Source: Gemmatimonadales bacterium (GTDB lineage: Bacteria; Gemmatimonadota; Gemmatimonadetes; Palauibacterales; Palauibacteraceae). Taken from it: 35,116 nt of DNA. The stretch lies in NCBI GenBank assembly GCA_030600085.1, contig JAUVMT010000003.1:1-35116 (forward strand). The letters run 5' to 3'. Below the pieces are notes generated by a model that saw nothing but the letters and a program-made list of their open reading frames with translations, was not told the DNA's origin and searched no databases. Every line of letters begins with the position of its first letter. Position 1 is the first letter of the stretch. Positions 24,439-33,965 of this stretch are shown here, piece by piece. The translations under genes were made by a program, and so were the position numbers.

Positions 24439-26784
24439 CTAGGCGGTTTCGGGTCGCCGCCGGAGCAGCAGCCAGGCGGCGGCGAGCAGGGTGAGAGTTG
24501 CCGTGACGGCGGAGATGATGGCGGAGGCGAAGAACGACGTCGAGCGGAACCTGAAGACCAGCTCGTGTTCCCCTGCGGGCACCTGCACACCGCGAAACGC
24601 GACGTTGGTGCGGTGGATTGGGACCGGACTTCCGTCGATCAAGGCCTGCCAGTCGGGATGGTACACCTCGCTCACGAAGAGAAGGCCGGGTTGCTCGGCG
24701 GACACCGAGAAGACGACCTCGTTCGGCGTGTAGGATCGAACGCTCGCGACTCCGCTGCCGGCCGAGATCTCGCCGTCTTCGTCCGCATCTCGAGATCCCG
24801 ATGGAGAGCCGGCGTACGCCCAAGTCTCCACCACCGCTCGTTCTAGCGGGTCGACGAGTCCCAGGGTGGCGTCCAGCGCAGCCGTCGAGTCATCGACCGT
24901 CACGACGCTCCTCGGGAAGAAGGCGTGCGGCGTCGTGTCCGAGATGCGATAGACCCGACCTTTCCTCGCCTCGGCCGCTTCCGTCAGGAAGGGGAGGTTG
25001 ATCTGCTCGGCCGTGGTGAGGTACTTGAGGTCGAGCAGCGACCACAGGACCCGGCGGCCTCCCAGGTTGGCGTAATCCAGCCCGCCCACCAACCGTTCGT
25101 ACCACTTGAGTCTGAAGTTCTGGCTGCCGGTGACGGCCGGAATCGCGAAGTACATGAGCTCGTTGGGCCGGTAGGAGTCGGGCAGCGGCCATGCCCGTGC
25201 GCCGGGCGCCAGCTGGGTGGCCAGGCTACGCAGCGCCGGGTCTTCCGGAAGCAGCTGTTCCGCGGGGAGCGCGATCAGGTAGCGTCCCGCCACCCGGCCC
25301 ATGTCCAGCGCGCCCAGGATCAGGAGCGCGGCGCAGATCCATTCTCCGATCCGGCGCCGTTCCACCGCTCGAGCGGTGCCCAGCGTGGCGGCCCACACCA
25401 CCAGCCCGATCGTCGCCCCGAAACGCAGTGCCCCGAGAACCTCCGCGGGCGGCTCTCGCGTCCAACCGACGGGAAACCAGGCGTGAAAGGCCCAGCGAAT
25501 CAGGCCCTCCGGCGCGAGTGCGGCCGCGAGCAGAGGCAGCGCCAGCACGCCGGAGCCCAGGAGGATTCTCGGCCAGGGCAGTCCCCCGCCCTCCCTGGAG
25601 TCCGCGATCGCCTGCCATCCGAAGCCGGCGAGCAGAGCCACTGCAAACGTCACGGGACCGAGCATCATCGCCGGGGCTCGAAAGCGTCCGATCAGGGGGA
25701 CCACCGCGTAGGCCAGACGGTGGAGGGGCGTCGCCGCTCCGAGGGCGAAGAGAAGGCCCAGCACCGCCGCTGCGGCAAAGAACCACTGCCGGGGGTCCCT
25801 CCGGCTGCTCAGCAGCCCGATCGCCGCCAGAAGAAGCGGCAGGACTCCGAGGTACTCCGTGTGCAGCTTGAAGGGGTTCGTCCCCCAGTAGAGATCGAGC
25901 GAACCGATCAGGTCGGGAAGCAGGAAAGCCGAGAGCTCCTGAGGCGGCAAGGCCCAGGAGCTGGCGAACGCGTACCCTTCCTGGCCCGGCACGCCGCGTA
26001 CGGCCAACTCCAGCAGCCCGGCCGTGGGCCAGAGCTGCACCGCGCCGACGAGGGCGGCGATGAGGAACGCGAGCGCGTACAGACCTGCGGTGGACAGTAC
26101 GGGGCGCAGCGACCGAGCGTCCCGATACCTGGTCCAGAGGGCGAAGAGGGCGTAAGCGGAGAGTGCCAACGAGGAGAAGTACATCACCTGCACGTGTGGC
26201 GTGAAGATCTGCGCGCCGACGACAAGGCCGAGGAGCAGGAACCAGACCGTTCTCCCACTCCGCATCCCGCGCTCCAGCAAGCCGAATGCGAGCGGGATCA
26301 GGACCATCGCGAACAGGCGCCCGTCGTGACCGCCGTACAGCGTAGAGAGGAGATAGCCACCGAACATGAAGGAGACGCCGGTCACCGCCGAGGCCCACCG
26401 CCCCAGGCCGAACGAGCGTCCCGCGAAGTAGCCGAAGGCGCCGGAGAGGAAGGTGTGGGCCACGAACGTCCAGCCGATGGCGCGGTAGAGCGGCATCGCC
26501 AGGTAGAGCAGGCTTGTCGGATAAAAGACGGGTCCGGGGAGCACGGCGAGGAACGGGAGGCCGCCGTAAACGAACGGGTTCCAGAGGGGCAGGCCTCGCC
26601 CCGCCCTCAGCTCGTCCACCGCGAACTTCCTGAGCTGATAGGCCTGATCCAGCATGTCGGTGCCGAAGAGCATCCGATCGCCGTAGAACACGAACTCGCG
26701 GTAGAGGAAGACGGTCGCGGCCGCCGCCGCGAGCAGGAATCCGACGGTTCCCCACCGACCGGGACGCCGATCGCCGGCGGTCAC
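24439..26784 (-). CDS. YfhO-like large integral membrane protein (probable GT-C type)
   Basis: From GTG 26784; many TM helices, DMLDQAYQLRKFAVDELRAGRGLPLWNPFVYGGLPFLA, C-term YHPDWQALIDGSPVPIHRTNVAFRGVQVPAGEHELVFRFRS. Confidence 0.82.
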   Translation of the reverse strand: MTAGDRRPGRWGTVGFLLAAAAATVFLYREFVFYGDRMLFGTDMLDQAYQLRKFAVDELRAGRGLPLWNPFVYGGLPFLAVLPGPVFYPTSLLYLAMPLYRAIGWTFVAHTFLSGAFGYFAGRSFGLGRWASAVTGVSFMFGGYLLSTLYGGHDGRLFAMVLIPLAFGLLERGMRSGRTVWFLLLGLVVGAQIFTPHVQVMYFSSLALSAYALFALWTRYRDARSLRPVLSTAGLYALAFLIAALVGAVQLWPTAGLLELAVRGVPGQEGYAFASSWALPPQELSAFLLPDLIGSLDLYWGTNPFKLHTEYLGVLPLLLAAIGLLSSRRDPRQWFFAAAAVLGLLFALGAATPLHRLAYAVVPLIGRFRAPAMMLGPVTFAVALLAGFGWQAIADSREGGGLPWPRILLGSGVLALPLLAAALAPEGLIRWAFHAWFPVGWTREPPAEVLGALRFGATIGLVVWAATLGTARAVERRRIGEWICAALLILGALDMGRVAGRYLIALPAEQLLPEDPALRSLATQLAPGARAWPLPDSYRPNELMYFAIPAVTGSQNFRLKWYERLVGGLDYANLGGRRVLWSLLDLKYLTTAEQINLPFLTEAAEARKGRVYRISDTTPHAFFPRSVVTVDDSTAALDATLGLVDPLERAVVETWAYAGSPSGSRDADEDGEISAGSGVASVRSYTPNEVVFSVSAEQPGLLFVSEVYHPDWQALIDGSPVPIHRTNVAFRGVQVPAGEHELVFRFRSTSFFASAIISAVTATLTLLAAAWLLLRRRPETA

Positions 26785-27548
26785 GAGGCGGGCCTTTCCA
26801 GCATGAAGAACCACTGCGGGGAGAGGGCTCGCAGAGCGCCGTCGACGACCGAAGCCGGAAGGGTGCGGAACGACATCCAGGTTCGCTCCCAGGCCGAACC
26901 CCACGTCGTGGAGATCAGATCGTCGATCGCCCGGCGCGTGATGTCTCGCACCCGGAACCCCGGACCTGACATCGCCTGCTGAAGCCGTCCGTAGGAGAGG
27001 TAGCGGATCTCATCGTATCGTCGTCCTCTTCCGCTCGAGCGCAGATAGGCGTTGGCGGCGGCGCTTGGCAACCAGCTCAGAAGCGGGAGCCGGTAGTGGG
27101 GTTCCATGAGGACGTACCGGTTGCCCGCCGACACGAAGGCCTGCCCGCCCGGTCGGAGCACGCGATGAGCCTCCGCGAACAGGTGCCCGTGATCGCTGAC
27201 GTGCTCGTACACGTGGTTCATGATCAGGAAGTCGAGCGCCTCGTCGGCTATCGGGAGGCGAAGGATGTCTCCGCGGACCATGCCCCTGCGCTCAACGATC
27301 GCGTGTTCTGATATCTCTATACCTAAAATAGGCTTAGCGATAGCGGTTTCTAGTATATTCTTGATGATGCCGGTCCCGGACCCGAGGTCGGCGATGCGCT
27401 CGGCCGCGGCCAGCTCGTTCAGGCAGAGCTCGGCGATCACTCGCGCCTTCCGGCGTCGACCCTCGAGGTAGGCGGCGCTGCGCAGTCTCGCCTCGTACCA
27501 GTCGCCGGCTCGCTCCCCTTGGGCCTCCAACGCCGGATCTCGACTCAC
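26781..27548 (-). CDS. Class I SAM-dependent methyltransferase
   Basis: RIADLGSGTGIIKNIL motif I; HVYEHVSDHGHLFAEAHRVLRPGGQAFVS; GTGA overlap with 24439-26784. Confidence 0.88.
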   Translation of the reverse strand: MSRDPALEAQGERAGDWYEARLRSAAYLEGRRRKARVIAELCLNELAAAERIADLGSGTGIIKNILETAIAKPILGIEISEHAIVERRGMVRGDILRLPIADEALDFLIMNHVYEHVSDHGHLFAEAHRVLRPGGQAFVSAGNRYVLMEPHYRLPLLSWLPSAAANAYLRSSGRGRRYDEIRYLSYGRLQQAMSGPGFRVRDITRRAIDDLISTTWGSAWERTWMSFRTLPASVVDGALRALSPQWFFMLERPAS

Positions 27549-28795
27549 GAGCTTCGTTCGCGTGCCTGCGAGCGCGTCGAGAGGCCTGCGTGATATACGG
27601 TCTCGAGCTCCTCCGTGACACGCTCGAGAGAGAAGCGCTCCTCGACGATGGCGCGCCCACGGCGGGCGACGTGGCGCGCCCGCTCCGGGTCACCCGCGAT
27701 CTCGAGGATGGTCTCCGCAAGGGCCTTCGGGTTCGCAGGCGGAACCAGCCAGCCCGTCTCCCCGGGCCGGACGATGTCGGGGATGCCTCCCACAGCGGCT
27801 CCGATCACCGGCCGCTCGAGGCCGAGGGCCTCGAGGAGCACGACACCGAGACCTTCGGTGTCTCCCTTCGCGTCGATCACCGCCGGAAGCACAAAGATGT
27901 CGCACGCCTCGTAATACCCGCGAAGATCACGCTCCGGAACGGACCCGGCAAAGCGGACGTGCCGTTCGACTCCCGCTCTCTGTGCGGTCTCCTGGATCGT
28001 GCTCCTCCACTCTCCTTCGCCGACGATGGTCAGCTCCGCCGGTCTGGCCTCGCGAACGAGAGCGAGCGCTTCAACCAGATACTCCACGCCCTTCCGCTGG
28101 ACCAGACGCCCGACGAATAGCAGGCGCAACGGTCCCGCGCCCGTCAGCGCGGGGCGCCCTTCCCCGCCGGTTGCCGTCAAGCCGGCTGCGAACGGAACCA
28201 CGCTGACGTCGCGGTCGACCAGCGTCCGGACCCTGGCGGCGGTGGCGGAGGAGATCGCGGTGACGGCATCGGCGGTCCGAGCGCTCCAGACGAGGAACGG
28301 GCGGAGCCAGCGAGCGCGGCGTTCTACCCAGTTGATCTCGACGCTGTAGAAGGTGCAGACGAGGGCCGCACGGCCTCCCGACGCGAAGCGGGCGGCGGCG
28401 CCGAACAGGGCGTGAGGCACGGGCCAGTGTACATGCACGACGTCCGGATGCCGCCGTCCCGAACGAGCGGAAGCCCACAAGCCGCCGGCTAAGTACGAGG
28501 GTAGGAGGGCCGCGTGTGCCGGCGAGCGTCTCAGCCGATCCGGCACCGTCTCGTCGTGAGTGAGCGTCTCGCACGATCGAGGCGCGTAGCGAAAGCGCTC
28601 GACCGGTACGCCGCCGATGTGCTGCGACCCGAGCCCCCGGTAGGACGGCGCCAGAATCGAAGCGTCCATTCCGCGCGCCCGTTGGGCGGAGACGAGCGCC
28701 GAGAGCCAGGGTGTGATGACGTCCTCCTCGTAACGCTGAAAGGCCGTGACGATGTGGACGACGCGCAGTCCCTCGACCCGTCCTGGCTCATCCAT
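27545..28795 (-). CDS. Glycosyltransferase family 4 protein
   Basis: PLRLLFVGRLVQRKGVEYLVEAL, VRFAGSVPERDLRGYYEACDIFVLPA, EGLGVVLLEALGLERPVIGAAVGGIPDIV. Confidence 0.92.
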   Translation of the reverse strand: MDEPGRVEGLRVVHIVTAFQRYEEDVITPWLSALVSAQRARGMDASILAPSYRGLGSQHIGGVPVERFRYAPRSCETLTHDETVPDRLRRSPAHAALLPSYLAGGLWASARSGRRHPDVVHVHWPVPHALFGAAARFASGGRAALVCTFYSVEINWVERRARWLRPFLVWSARTADAVTAISSATAARVRTLVDRDVSVVPFAAGLTATGGEGRPALTGAGPLRLLFVGRLVQRKGVEYLVEALALVREARPAELTIVGEGEWRSTIQETAQRAGVERHVRFAGSVPERDLRGYYEACDIFVLPAVIDAKGDTEGLGVVLLEALGLERPVIGAAVGGIPDIVRPGETGWLVPPANPKALAETILEIAGDPERARHVARRGRAIVEERFSLERVTEELETVYHAGLSTRSQARERSS

Positions 28796-28796
28796 G

Positions 28797-30404
28797 TCAG
28801 TCAGCCGCCAGCGGCTCGGGATCGAAGCTCAGCACGAACGTGGGGGGTTCCCCGCCCTCGTAAACGATCTCGAACATCGGCAGGTTCTCGCGCAGCGCCG
28901 GGATCAGGTAGCGCGACGTCGTGCCGCTGATCGCGTCCACCACGACGTAGTCTGCTCCGATCCGCCTCATCCCCTCCAGCACCACCCGCGAGTCCGTCGA
29001 GTACGGATAGAGGTCGCCGCGCCGCCCCGATATCCAGAAGAAGATCCGCGGCTTTCGGCTGACCGCGATGGCATCGGGCGACGTGTTCACGGCCGCCCAT
29101 TCGGCGGCAGCGTAGAAGCTGGCGAACTCCGGTGGGTCACACGGAGCACCGGCCCGGTATTCCGCGAGGCAGCGGACGCTGTCCGGAGTTCGGACGACCG
29201 CGGTGATGGCCGCTCCGATTCCGACGGCCGCAGCGAGGGCTCCCGTCGCCAGGGCGGGCGTCCGGGCGCCCTGCCTACCCCCGGTGAGCCGCCGCCCGAG
29301 CTCCCAAGCGCCGGAGCCGGCATAGGCGAGAATCAGAGGGAGAAGCGGCAGGAGGAATCGCTGGTCCGTCCAAACCACCGGCCACAGAGCCAGCATGAGG
29401 GCGTAGAGCACGGTGAAGAGCTCCGCCGGGCCCAGCCGGCTCATCGAGCGCCGGACCCAACCGCCGAAGGCCAGCCCCGCTACCGCCAGCCCCAGGGCCG
29501 TTAGCACGGCCTCGCCACCCGGGACGGCGCTCCATCCACCGGCGATCGCCCGAGGCAGAATCTCGGAGACGTAGCTCCAGAGGTTCTCGATCCCGCGGAT
29601 CGCAAGGGCGCCGGGACCGGCGGATCCGGCCGCCGGGTCGTACGGGTTTCTCAGCAGCATCTCCTTCAGATAGGTCGGCTGCGAGACGGCTTGGCCGGGG
29701 GCGGCGGAAGCCCAGCGCTGGTAGAGCCACCAGCCGCCTGCCGAGGCCGAGGCGACCGCGGTGGCCAGCGCGAGCCGCCGGGGCTTCCGCTCGAGCGCGA
29801 AGAAGAGGGCGGCCGCTGCAAGGAGTGGGAGTCCGGCTGTGCGTGTCAAGAAGGCCGCCCCTGCCGCCGCAAGACCGAGGAGCAAGGCGGGAGTGATCCC
29901 GTGCCGCCCGTCCTCTCCCGTCGATCCCTGCGCCGCCTGCTCGATCCACAGCAGAGCCGTCAGGACCAAGACGACGAAGAGAGCCTCCGAGAGCACGTAG
30001 TGTGAGTACTCCAGGAGAACTGGTGAGAGGGCGAGCAGACCGGTCGCGACGACGGCAGGGCCACGCCCGACCAGCCGATCGGCCAACCGGTAGCTGAGCC
30101 ACACCGCCAGGGTCGTCAGGATGAGAGACGTAAGCTTGAGCAGCTGAAGCGACCCGAGCGGAGTGAACGCGGCCAGCAGCAGCGGATAGAGCGGTGGATA
30201 CTTGGTGTGGAGAGGCCCGAGGGGGAGGTAGATATCTCGATAGCCCTGCCCGGAGGCCAAGGCCTCGCCGAGAATCATGTATCCCGCGTTGTCGCCTCCG
30301 GAAAACAGCGTGGGGTCGTAGAGAAGGAGGCCCATGACGACGTGCAGGCTCGCGATAGCCAGGCCGATCCGTGAGTCCGTGCTCAGCCGACCGGCCGAGC
30401 TCAC
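28797..30404 (-). CDS. ArnT/PMT-like GT-C glycosyltransferase (integral membrane)
   Basis: From GTG 30404 (535 aa): GGDNAGYMILGEALASGQGYRDIYLPLGPLHTKYPPLYPLLLA, multi-TM; GTGA overlap with upstream gene. Confidence 0.85.
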   Translation of the reverse strand: MSSAGRLSTDSRIGLAIASLHVVMGLLLYDPTLFSGGDNAGYMILGEALASGQGYRDIYLPLGPLHTKYPPLYPLLLAAFTPLGSLQLLKLTSLILTTLAVWLSYRLADRLVGRGPAVVATGLLALSPVLLEYSHYVLSEALFVVLVLTALLWIEQAAQGSTGEDGRHGITPALLLGLAAAGAAFLTRTAGLPLLAAAALFFALERKPRRLALATAVASASAGGWWLYQRWASAAPGQAVSQPTYLKEMLLRNPYDPAAGSAGPGALAIRGIENLWSYVSEILPRAIAGGWSAVPGGEAVLTALGLAVAGLAFGGWVRRSMSRLGPAELFTVLYALMLALWPVVWTDQRFLLPLLPLILAYAGSGAWELGRRLTGGRQGARTPALATGALAAAVGIGAAITAVVRTPDSVRCLAEYRAGAPCDPPEFASFYAAAEWAAVNTSPDAIAVSRKPRIFFWISGRRGDLYPYSTDSRVVLEGMRRIGADYVVVDAISGTTSRYLIPALRENLPMFEIVYEGGEPPTFVLSFDPEPLAAD

Positions 30405-31336
30405 TTCCGCATGTCCCGTCTCAGCGCCTCCACCTCGGCCCTCAGCCCGGCGATCAGCTCGGCGAGGAAGCCGAGCACGAAGAGTCCGAGACCGACGAGC
30501 ACGAGAAGCAGCACGAGGGTGAGCAGCGGCCGGTAGCCCTGACCGAGCACGAATCGGAGGTAGATGGCGATGGCACCGGTGATCGCACCGAGCCCCAGGA
30601 GCGCGAGGCCGGTCATCCCGAAGAAGAGCAGCGGCTTGCGGCCGAAGACGAGCTGAAACCAGACTGCGACCAGGTCCAGTGTGCCGATCAGGATTCGCTG
30701 CCTGCCACCGTATTTCGAGACACCATGCCGTCGGGGATGAAGCTCGACGTCGATCTCCCGCAGGCGGAAGCCGCGATCGTGTGCGAGCACGACCATGTAT
30801 CGATGCCAATCATCCCGCAGCTCCATCTCGTCGATGACGCTTCTGCGAAATGCCTTCATGGAGTTCAGATCGTGCACGGGGACCTGGAAGATCAGACGTG
30901 AGAGCCAGTTGTACACGCCCGACACAAAGCGTTTTTCGTATCGGCCGACCTTGCGGCCGGTGACCAGGTCCGAGCCCTCGTCGAGGGCCCGGACGAAGCG
31001 CGCGATCTCCTCGGGTGAGTGCTGGAGGTCCGCGTCGAAGAGAACCAGGTACTCGCCGCTGGAGGCCTCCGCCCCGGTCAGCAGCGCGTCGGTCTTTCCG
31101 CGATTGGAGCGGTGCGACAGGAAGCGAGCATTGGTGAGGCCGGCCGCCGCGGCGGCTCGGCGTGCCGCCTCCAGCGTTCCATCGGTCGAGCCGTCGTCGA
31201 CGAGTACAACCTCTACGTCGAGGTCGGCGTCGCGCAAAGCGGAGGCGAGCTCGGAGAACAGATCGGGCATGTTGTCCGCCTCGTTGAAGGCGGGCACGAT
31301 CACCGAGGTCTTCGTTTCCGTCTGAGGCTGCGTCAC
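30401..31336 (-). CDS. GT2 polyprenyl-phosphate glycosyltransferase (GtrB/DPM-like) with C-terminal TM helices
   Basis: SVIVPAFNEADNMPDLFSEL, VVLVDDGSTDGT, LVLFDADLQHSPEEI, DLNSMKAFRR; two to three C-terminal TMs. Confidence 0.93.
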   Translation of the reverse strand: MTQPQTETKTSVIVPAFNEADNMPDLFSELASALRDADLDVEVVLVDDGSTDGTLEAARRAAAAAGLTNARFLSHRSNRGKTDALLTGAEASSGEYLVLFDADLQHSPEEIARFVRALDEGSDLVTGRKVGRYEKRFVSGVYNWLSRLIFQVPVHDLNSMKAFRRSVIDEMELRDDWHRYMVVLAHDRGFRLREIDVELHPRRHGVSKYGGRQRILIGTLDLVAVWFQLVFGRKPLLFFGMTGLALLGLGAITGAIAIYLRFVLGQGYRPLLTLVLLLVLVGLGLFVLGFLAELIAGLRAEVEALRRDMRK

Positions 31337-32769
31337 ACCCGCTTGCGCATGCGTGCGGAAAGGATACCCAGCTGATCTCGGTACTTGGCCACGGTCCGGC
31401 GGGCGATCCGCACACCCTCACTTTTGAGGATATCCACGATCGCCTGGTCCGTCAGCGGTCGCCTCGGGTCTTCGTCATCTACCAACTTCTTGATGCGGAC
31501 CCGGATGCCCCGGGCCGAGACATCCTCGCCATAGTCGGTCGAGAGGCCGCTCGAGAAGAAGAACTTGAGCGGATAGACGCCACGAGGCGTCTGCACGTAC
31601 TTCCCGTTCGTCACCCGCGAAACGGTGGACTCGTGCATGTCGATGTGCTCGGCCACCTCTCGCAGCGTCAGCGGCTTCAGGTGCTCGACCCCCTTCTCGA
31701 AGAACTCGCGCTGCCGGTCGACGATGAAGTTCATGACCTTGAGCATCGTCTGCCGGCGCTGCTCGATCGCCTGGATCATCCACTGGGCGCTGTTCAGCTT
31801 TTTCGCGATGAACGTCTTGTTGTCGCCCGTGAACTGGTTCTTGTCGCGTGCCACCTCGCGGTAGGACTGCGAGAGCTTCAAGCGAGGAAGGGACGTGTCG
31901 TTGTGGAAGACATAATACTGATCGTCGATCTTCTCGACGACCAGATCGGGGGTAACGTAATCATTTCCAGCTTCGGCGTGCTTGAGGCCCGGCTTGGGAT
32001 CCAGCTTCGCGATCTCGTCCGCGGCCGTCTGGACCGCCTTGGGAGAGATCCCGTGCTCCTTGGAAAGCTCGCTCCACCTGTGGTTCACGAGCTCCTCGAA
32101 ATGGTCGCAGACGAGGCGGAACGCGAGGCCGTCGATCTCCTCGCGGTCACGCAGCTGTAACAGCAGGCACTCGCGCAGGTTCCGCGCGCCTACCCCGCTG
32201 GGCTCGAACAGCTGAATCATCGCGAGTAGCCGCTCGACCTCCTCGATCGTGAACGGCTCGGTCCGTTCGTCCTCGCCCGCCTCGGACTCGGAGAGATAGC
32301 TGTTGAGTGACTCGACGACCTCTTCCAGAGAGCAGGAGAGGAAGCCTTCGCGGTCGATATTGCCGATGATCTCTTCGCCGAGGAGCAGATCCCGCGGATT
32401 CAGGGGGAGAAGCTGGACCTGGTCCCTCAGGAAGTCCCATAGGTCACGCGAGCTGGCAGGAGTCGGCCTGTAGTATTCGCGCTCCTCGTACTCGGCGCGG
32501 CGGCCGCCGACGTCGAAGCCGTTCAGGAGGATCTCTTCCCAGTCGATCTCGTCGTCTGGTTTTTCGGGGGTTTCCTCCTCCTCCAGCTCCTCTTCCTCCT
32601 CCTCGGTGAGATCGAGGAACGGGTTGTTCTCGAGCTCCTGCTTCAGGTGCTGTTGAAGGTCCAGGAGCGGCATGTACAGGAGATCCATCGCCTGGTAGAG
32701 GCGAGGGTTGACCCTCATCTCCTGTCGCAGGCGCGGTAGTTGGCTCAGACCTATTCGGGAATCGACCAT
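31333..32769 (-). CDS. rpoN: RNA polymerase sigma-54 factor RpoN
   Basis: N-term LSQLPRLRQEMRVNPRLYQAMDLLYMPLLDLQQHLKQELENNPFLDL; DNA-binding VSRVTNGKYVQTPRGVYPLKFFFSSG; RpoN box ARRTVAKYRDQLGI. Confidence 0.96.
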   Translation of the reverse strand: MVDSRIGLSQLPRLRQEMRVNPRLYQAMDLLYMPLLDLQQHLKQELENNPFLDLTEEEEEELEEEETPEKPDDEIDWEEILLNGFDVGGRRAEYEEREYYRPTPASSRDLWDFLRDQVQLLPLNPRDLLLGEEIIGNIDREGFLSCSLEEVVESLNSYLSESEAGEDERTEPFTIEEVERLLAMIQLFEPSGVGARNLRECLLLQLRDREEIDGLAFRLVCDHFEELVNHRWSELSKEHGISPKAVQTAADEIAKLDPKPGLKHAEAGNDYVTPDLVVEKIDDQYYVFHNDTSLPRLKLSQSYREVARDKNQFTGDNKTFIAKKLNSAQWMIQAIEQRRQTMLKVMNFIVDRQREFFEKGVEHLKPLTLREVAEHIDMHESTVSRVTNGKYVQTPRGVYPLKFFFSSGLSTDYGEDVSARGIRVRIKKLVDDEDPRRPLTDQAIVDILKSEGVRIARRTVAKYRDQLGILSARMRKRV

Positions 32770-32780
32770 GGTCTCCCGGT

Positions 32781-32795
32781 GGCGCTGAAAGCGCC
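32781..32795 (-). other. Hairpin GGCGCT-TTC-AGCGCC upstream of the rpoN ribosome-binding site
   Basis: Perfect 6-bp stem with 3-nt loop ending 11 nt upstream of the rpoN start codon. Confidence 0.5.
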
Positions 32796-32993
32796 CTCTT
32801 GGGTTGTTGTTTCCGGCCCGAAACGCCGGTCGGATCCGCTGCAACTGCCGCTCCGTGCAAGAAAATATGGCATTGCGCACGCCGCGGCACGTCCCTTGCT
32901 GCGCCGGGCGTAAACAAGCGCAAGTCGGGTGCCGGGCCGCGCGGGTTCGGAGGTTTCGGGCAGGTTCGGGGGGCTCGGGTCGTTACAAGGACG

Positions 32994-33965
32994 CTAGAGG
33001 CGGAAGTCCTCGCCCAGGTACTTCTGTCTCGCTTTCGGATCGTTGACGAGCTGCTCGGCTGAACCCTCGATGTGGATCTGGCCGTTGAACATGATGTAGG
33101 CGCGGTCGGTGATCGAGAGCGTCTCCCTCACGTTGTGATCGGTAATCAGCACGCCGAGTCCCCTCGCACGCAACTCCGCCACGATACGCTGAATGTCATC
33201 GACCGCGATCGGGTCCACTCCCGCAAACGGCTCGTCGAGAAGCATGAACTTCGGGTTCGTGACCAGCGCCCTGGTGATCTCGAGGCGGCGCCGCTCACCG
33301 CCGGAGAGGGCGTAGGCCTGCTGATCGCGCAGGTGGGCGAGGCCGAGCTCGTCCAGCAGCTGCTCCAGCTGGCGCTCCGCCTCCTTGGGCGCGAGATCGA
33401 GCGTCTCCAGGATCGCCATCACGTTATCACGGACGGAGAGCCGGCGAAAAACGGAGGGTTCCTGCGACAGATAGCCGATCCCGTCCCGTGCCCGTCGGTA
33501 CATCGGGACTGAAGTGATATCGCGTTCGTCGAGGAAGACCTTGCCTTCATCGGCGGAGATGAGGCCCACGATCATGTAGAAGGTGGTCGTCTTCCCCGCC
33601 CCGTTCGGGCCCAACAGGCCGACGATCTCTCCCTGCTCGAGACGAAGGTCTACGTCGTCCACGACTCGGCGGCGCTTGAACGCCTTGACGAGGCCCTGGG
33701 CTCTCAGGACGCTGGCCCCGGCCACACGTTGGGCGGCTCGTAGATCCGCGGTTGGCGAGCCCTCCGGTGCGGCCGCGTCGGGTGGTGGGGGTCGGACCTC
33801 GAGGTCCCGCTCCCGCAGCCGCACTCGCGGCCTCGGAGCTACCGTCACGTCTTCGGCAGGAGCGACGTAGGGTTCGGGCAGGAAAGGTGGTGGTTCGGCG
33901 ACCTCCGTGGATGCGCCAAGCCTCTCCGGATCAAGTGGCGCGAAGGGGTCGAAGGGGAAGTTCAC
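32994..33965 (-). CDS. lptB: LPS export ABC transporter ATP-binding protein LptB (with possible N-terminal extension)
   Basis: [72 protein letters not shown]-term [11 protein letters not shown] 33965 or internal GTG 33725. Confidence 0.95.
   Translation of the reverse strand: MNFPFDPFAPLDPERLGASTEVAEPPPFLPEPYVAPAEDVTVAPRPRVRLRERDLEVRPPPPDAAAPEGSPTADLRAAQRVAGASVLRAQGLVKAFKRRRVVDDVDLRLEQGEIVGLLGPNGAGKTTTFYMIVGLISADEGKVFLDERDITSVPMYRRARDGIGYLSQEPSVFRRLSVRDNVMAILETLDLAPKEAERQLEQLLDELGLAHLRDQQAYALSGGERRRLEITRALVTNPKFMLLDEPFAGVDPIAVDDIQRIVAELRARGLGVLITDHNVRETLSITDRAYIMFNGQIHIEGSAEQLVNDPKARQKYLGEDFRL

Noticed and set aside
23299-24846. 515-aa plus-strand ORF opposite the GT2/UPF0104 genes
   Set aside because: Low-complexity charged composition, spans several real minus-strand genes, no recognisable domain.
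24925-26982. 685-aa plus-strand ORF opposite the YfhO-like gene
   Set aside because: Shadow ORF in GC-rich DNA: Arg/Glu/Gln/His-rich with no motif, while the opposite strand has a coherent multi-TM protein.
27545-28795. Possible BshA for the bacillithiol pathway with bshC
   Set aside because: GT4 family, but lacks the BshA N-terminal motif as I recall it and sits in a glycan cluster far from bshC.
30405-30809. N-terminal extension of the GT-C ORF in the supplied track
   Set aside because: Overlaps the well-supported GT2 gene; the GTG at 30404 gives a GTGA overlap and a natural N-terminus.
32565-32615. Repetitive cctcctcctcc tract
   Set aside because: Encodes the acidic EEEEEELEEEE region common in sigma-54 proteins; no need for a separate element.
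32867-32883. TGGCAT-N-GC sequence resembling a sigma-54 promoter upstream of rpoN
   Set aside because: The -12 part does not match TTGC and it points away from rpoN.
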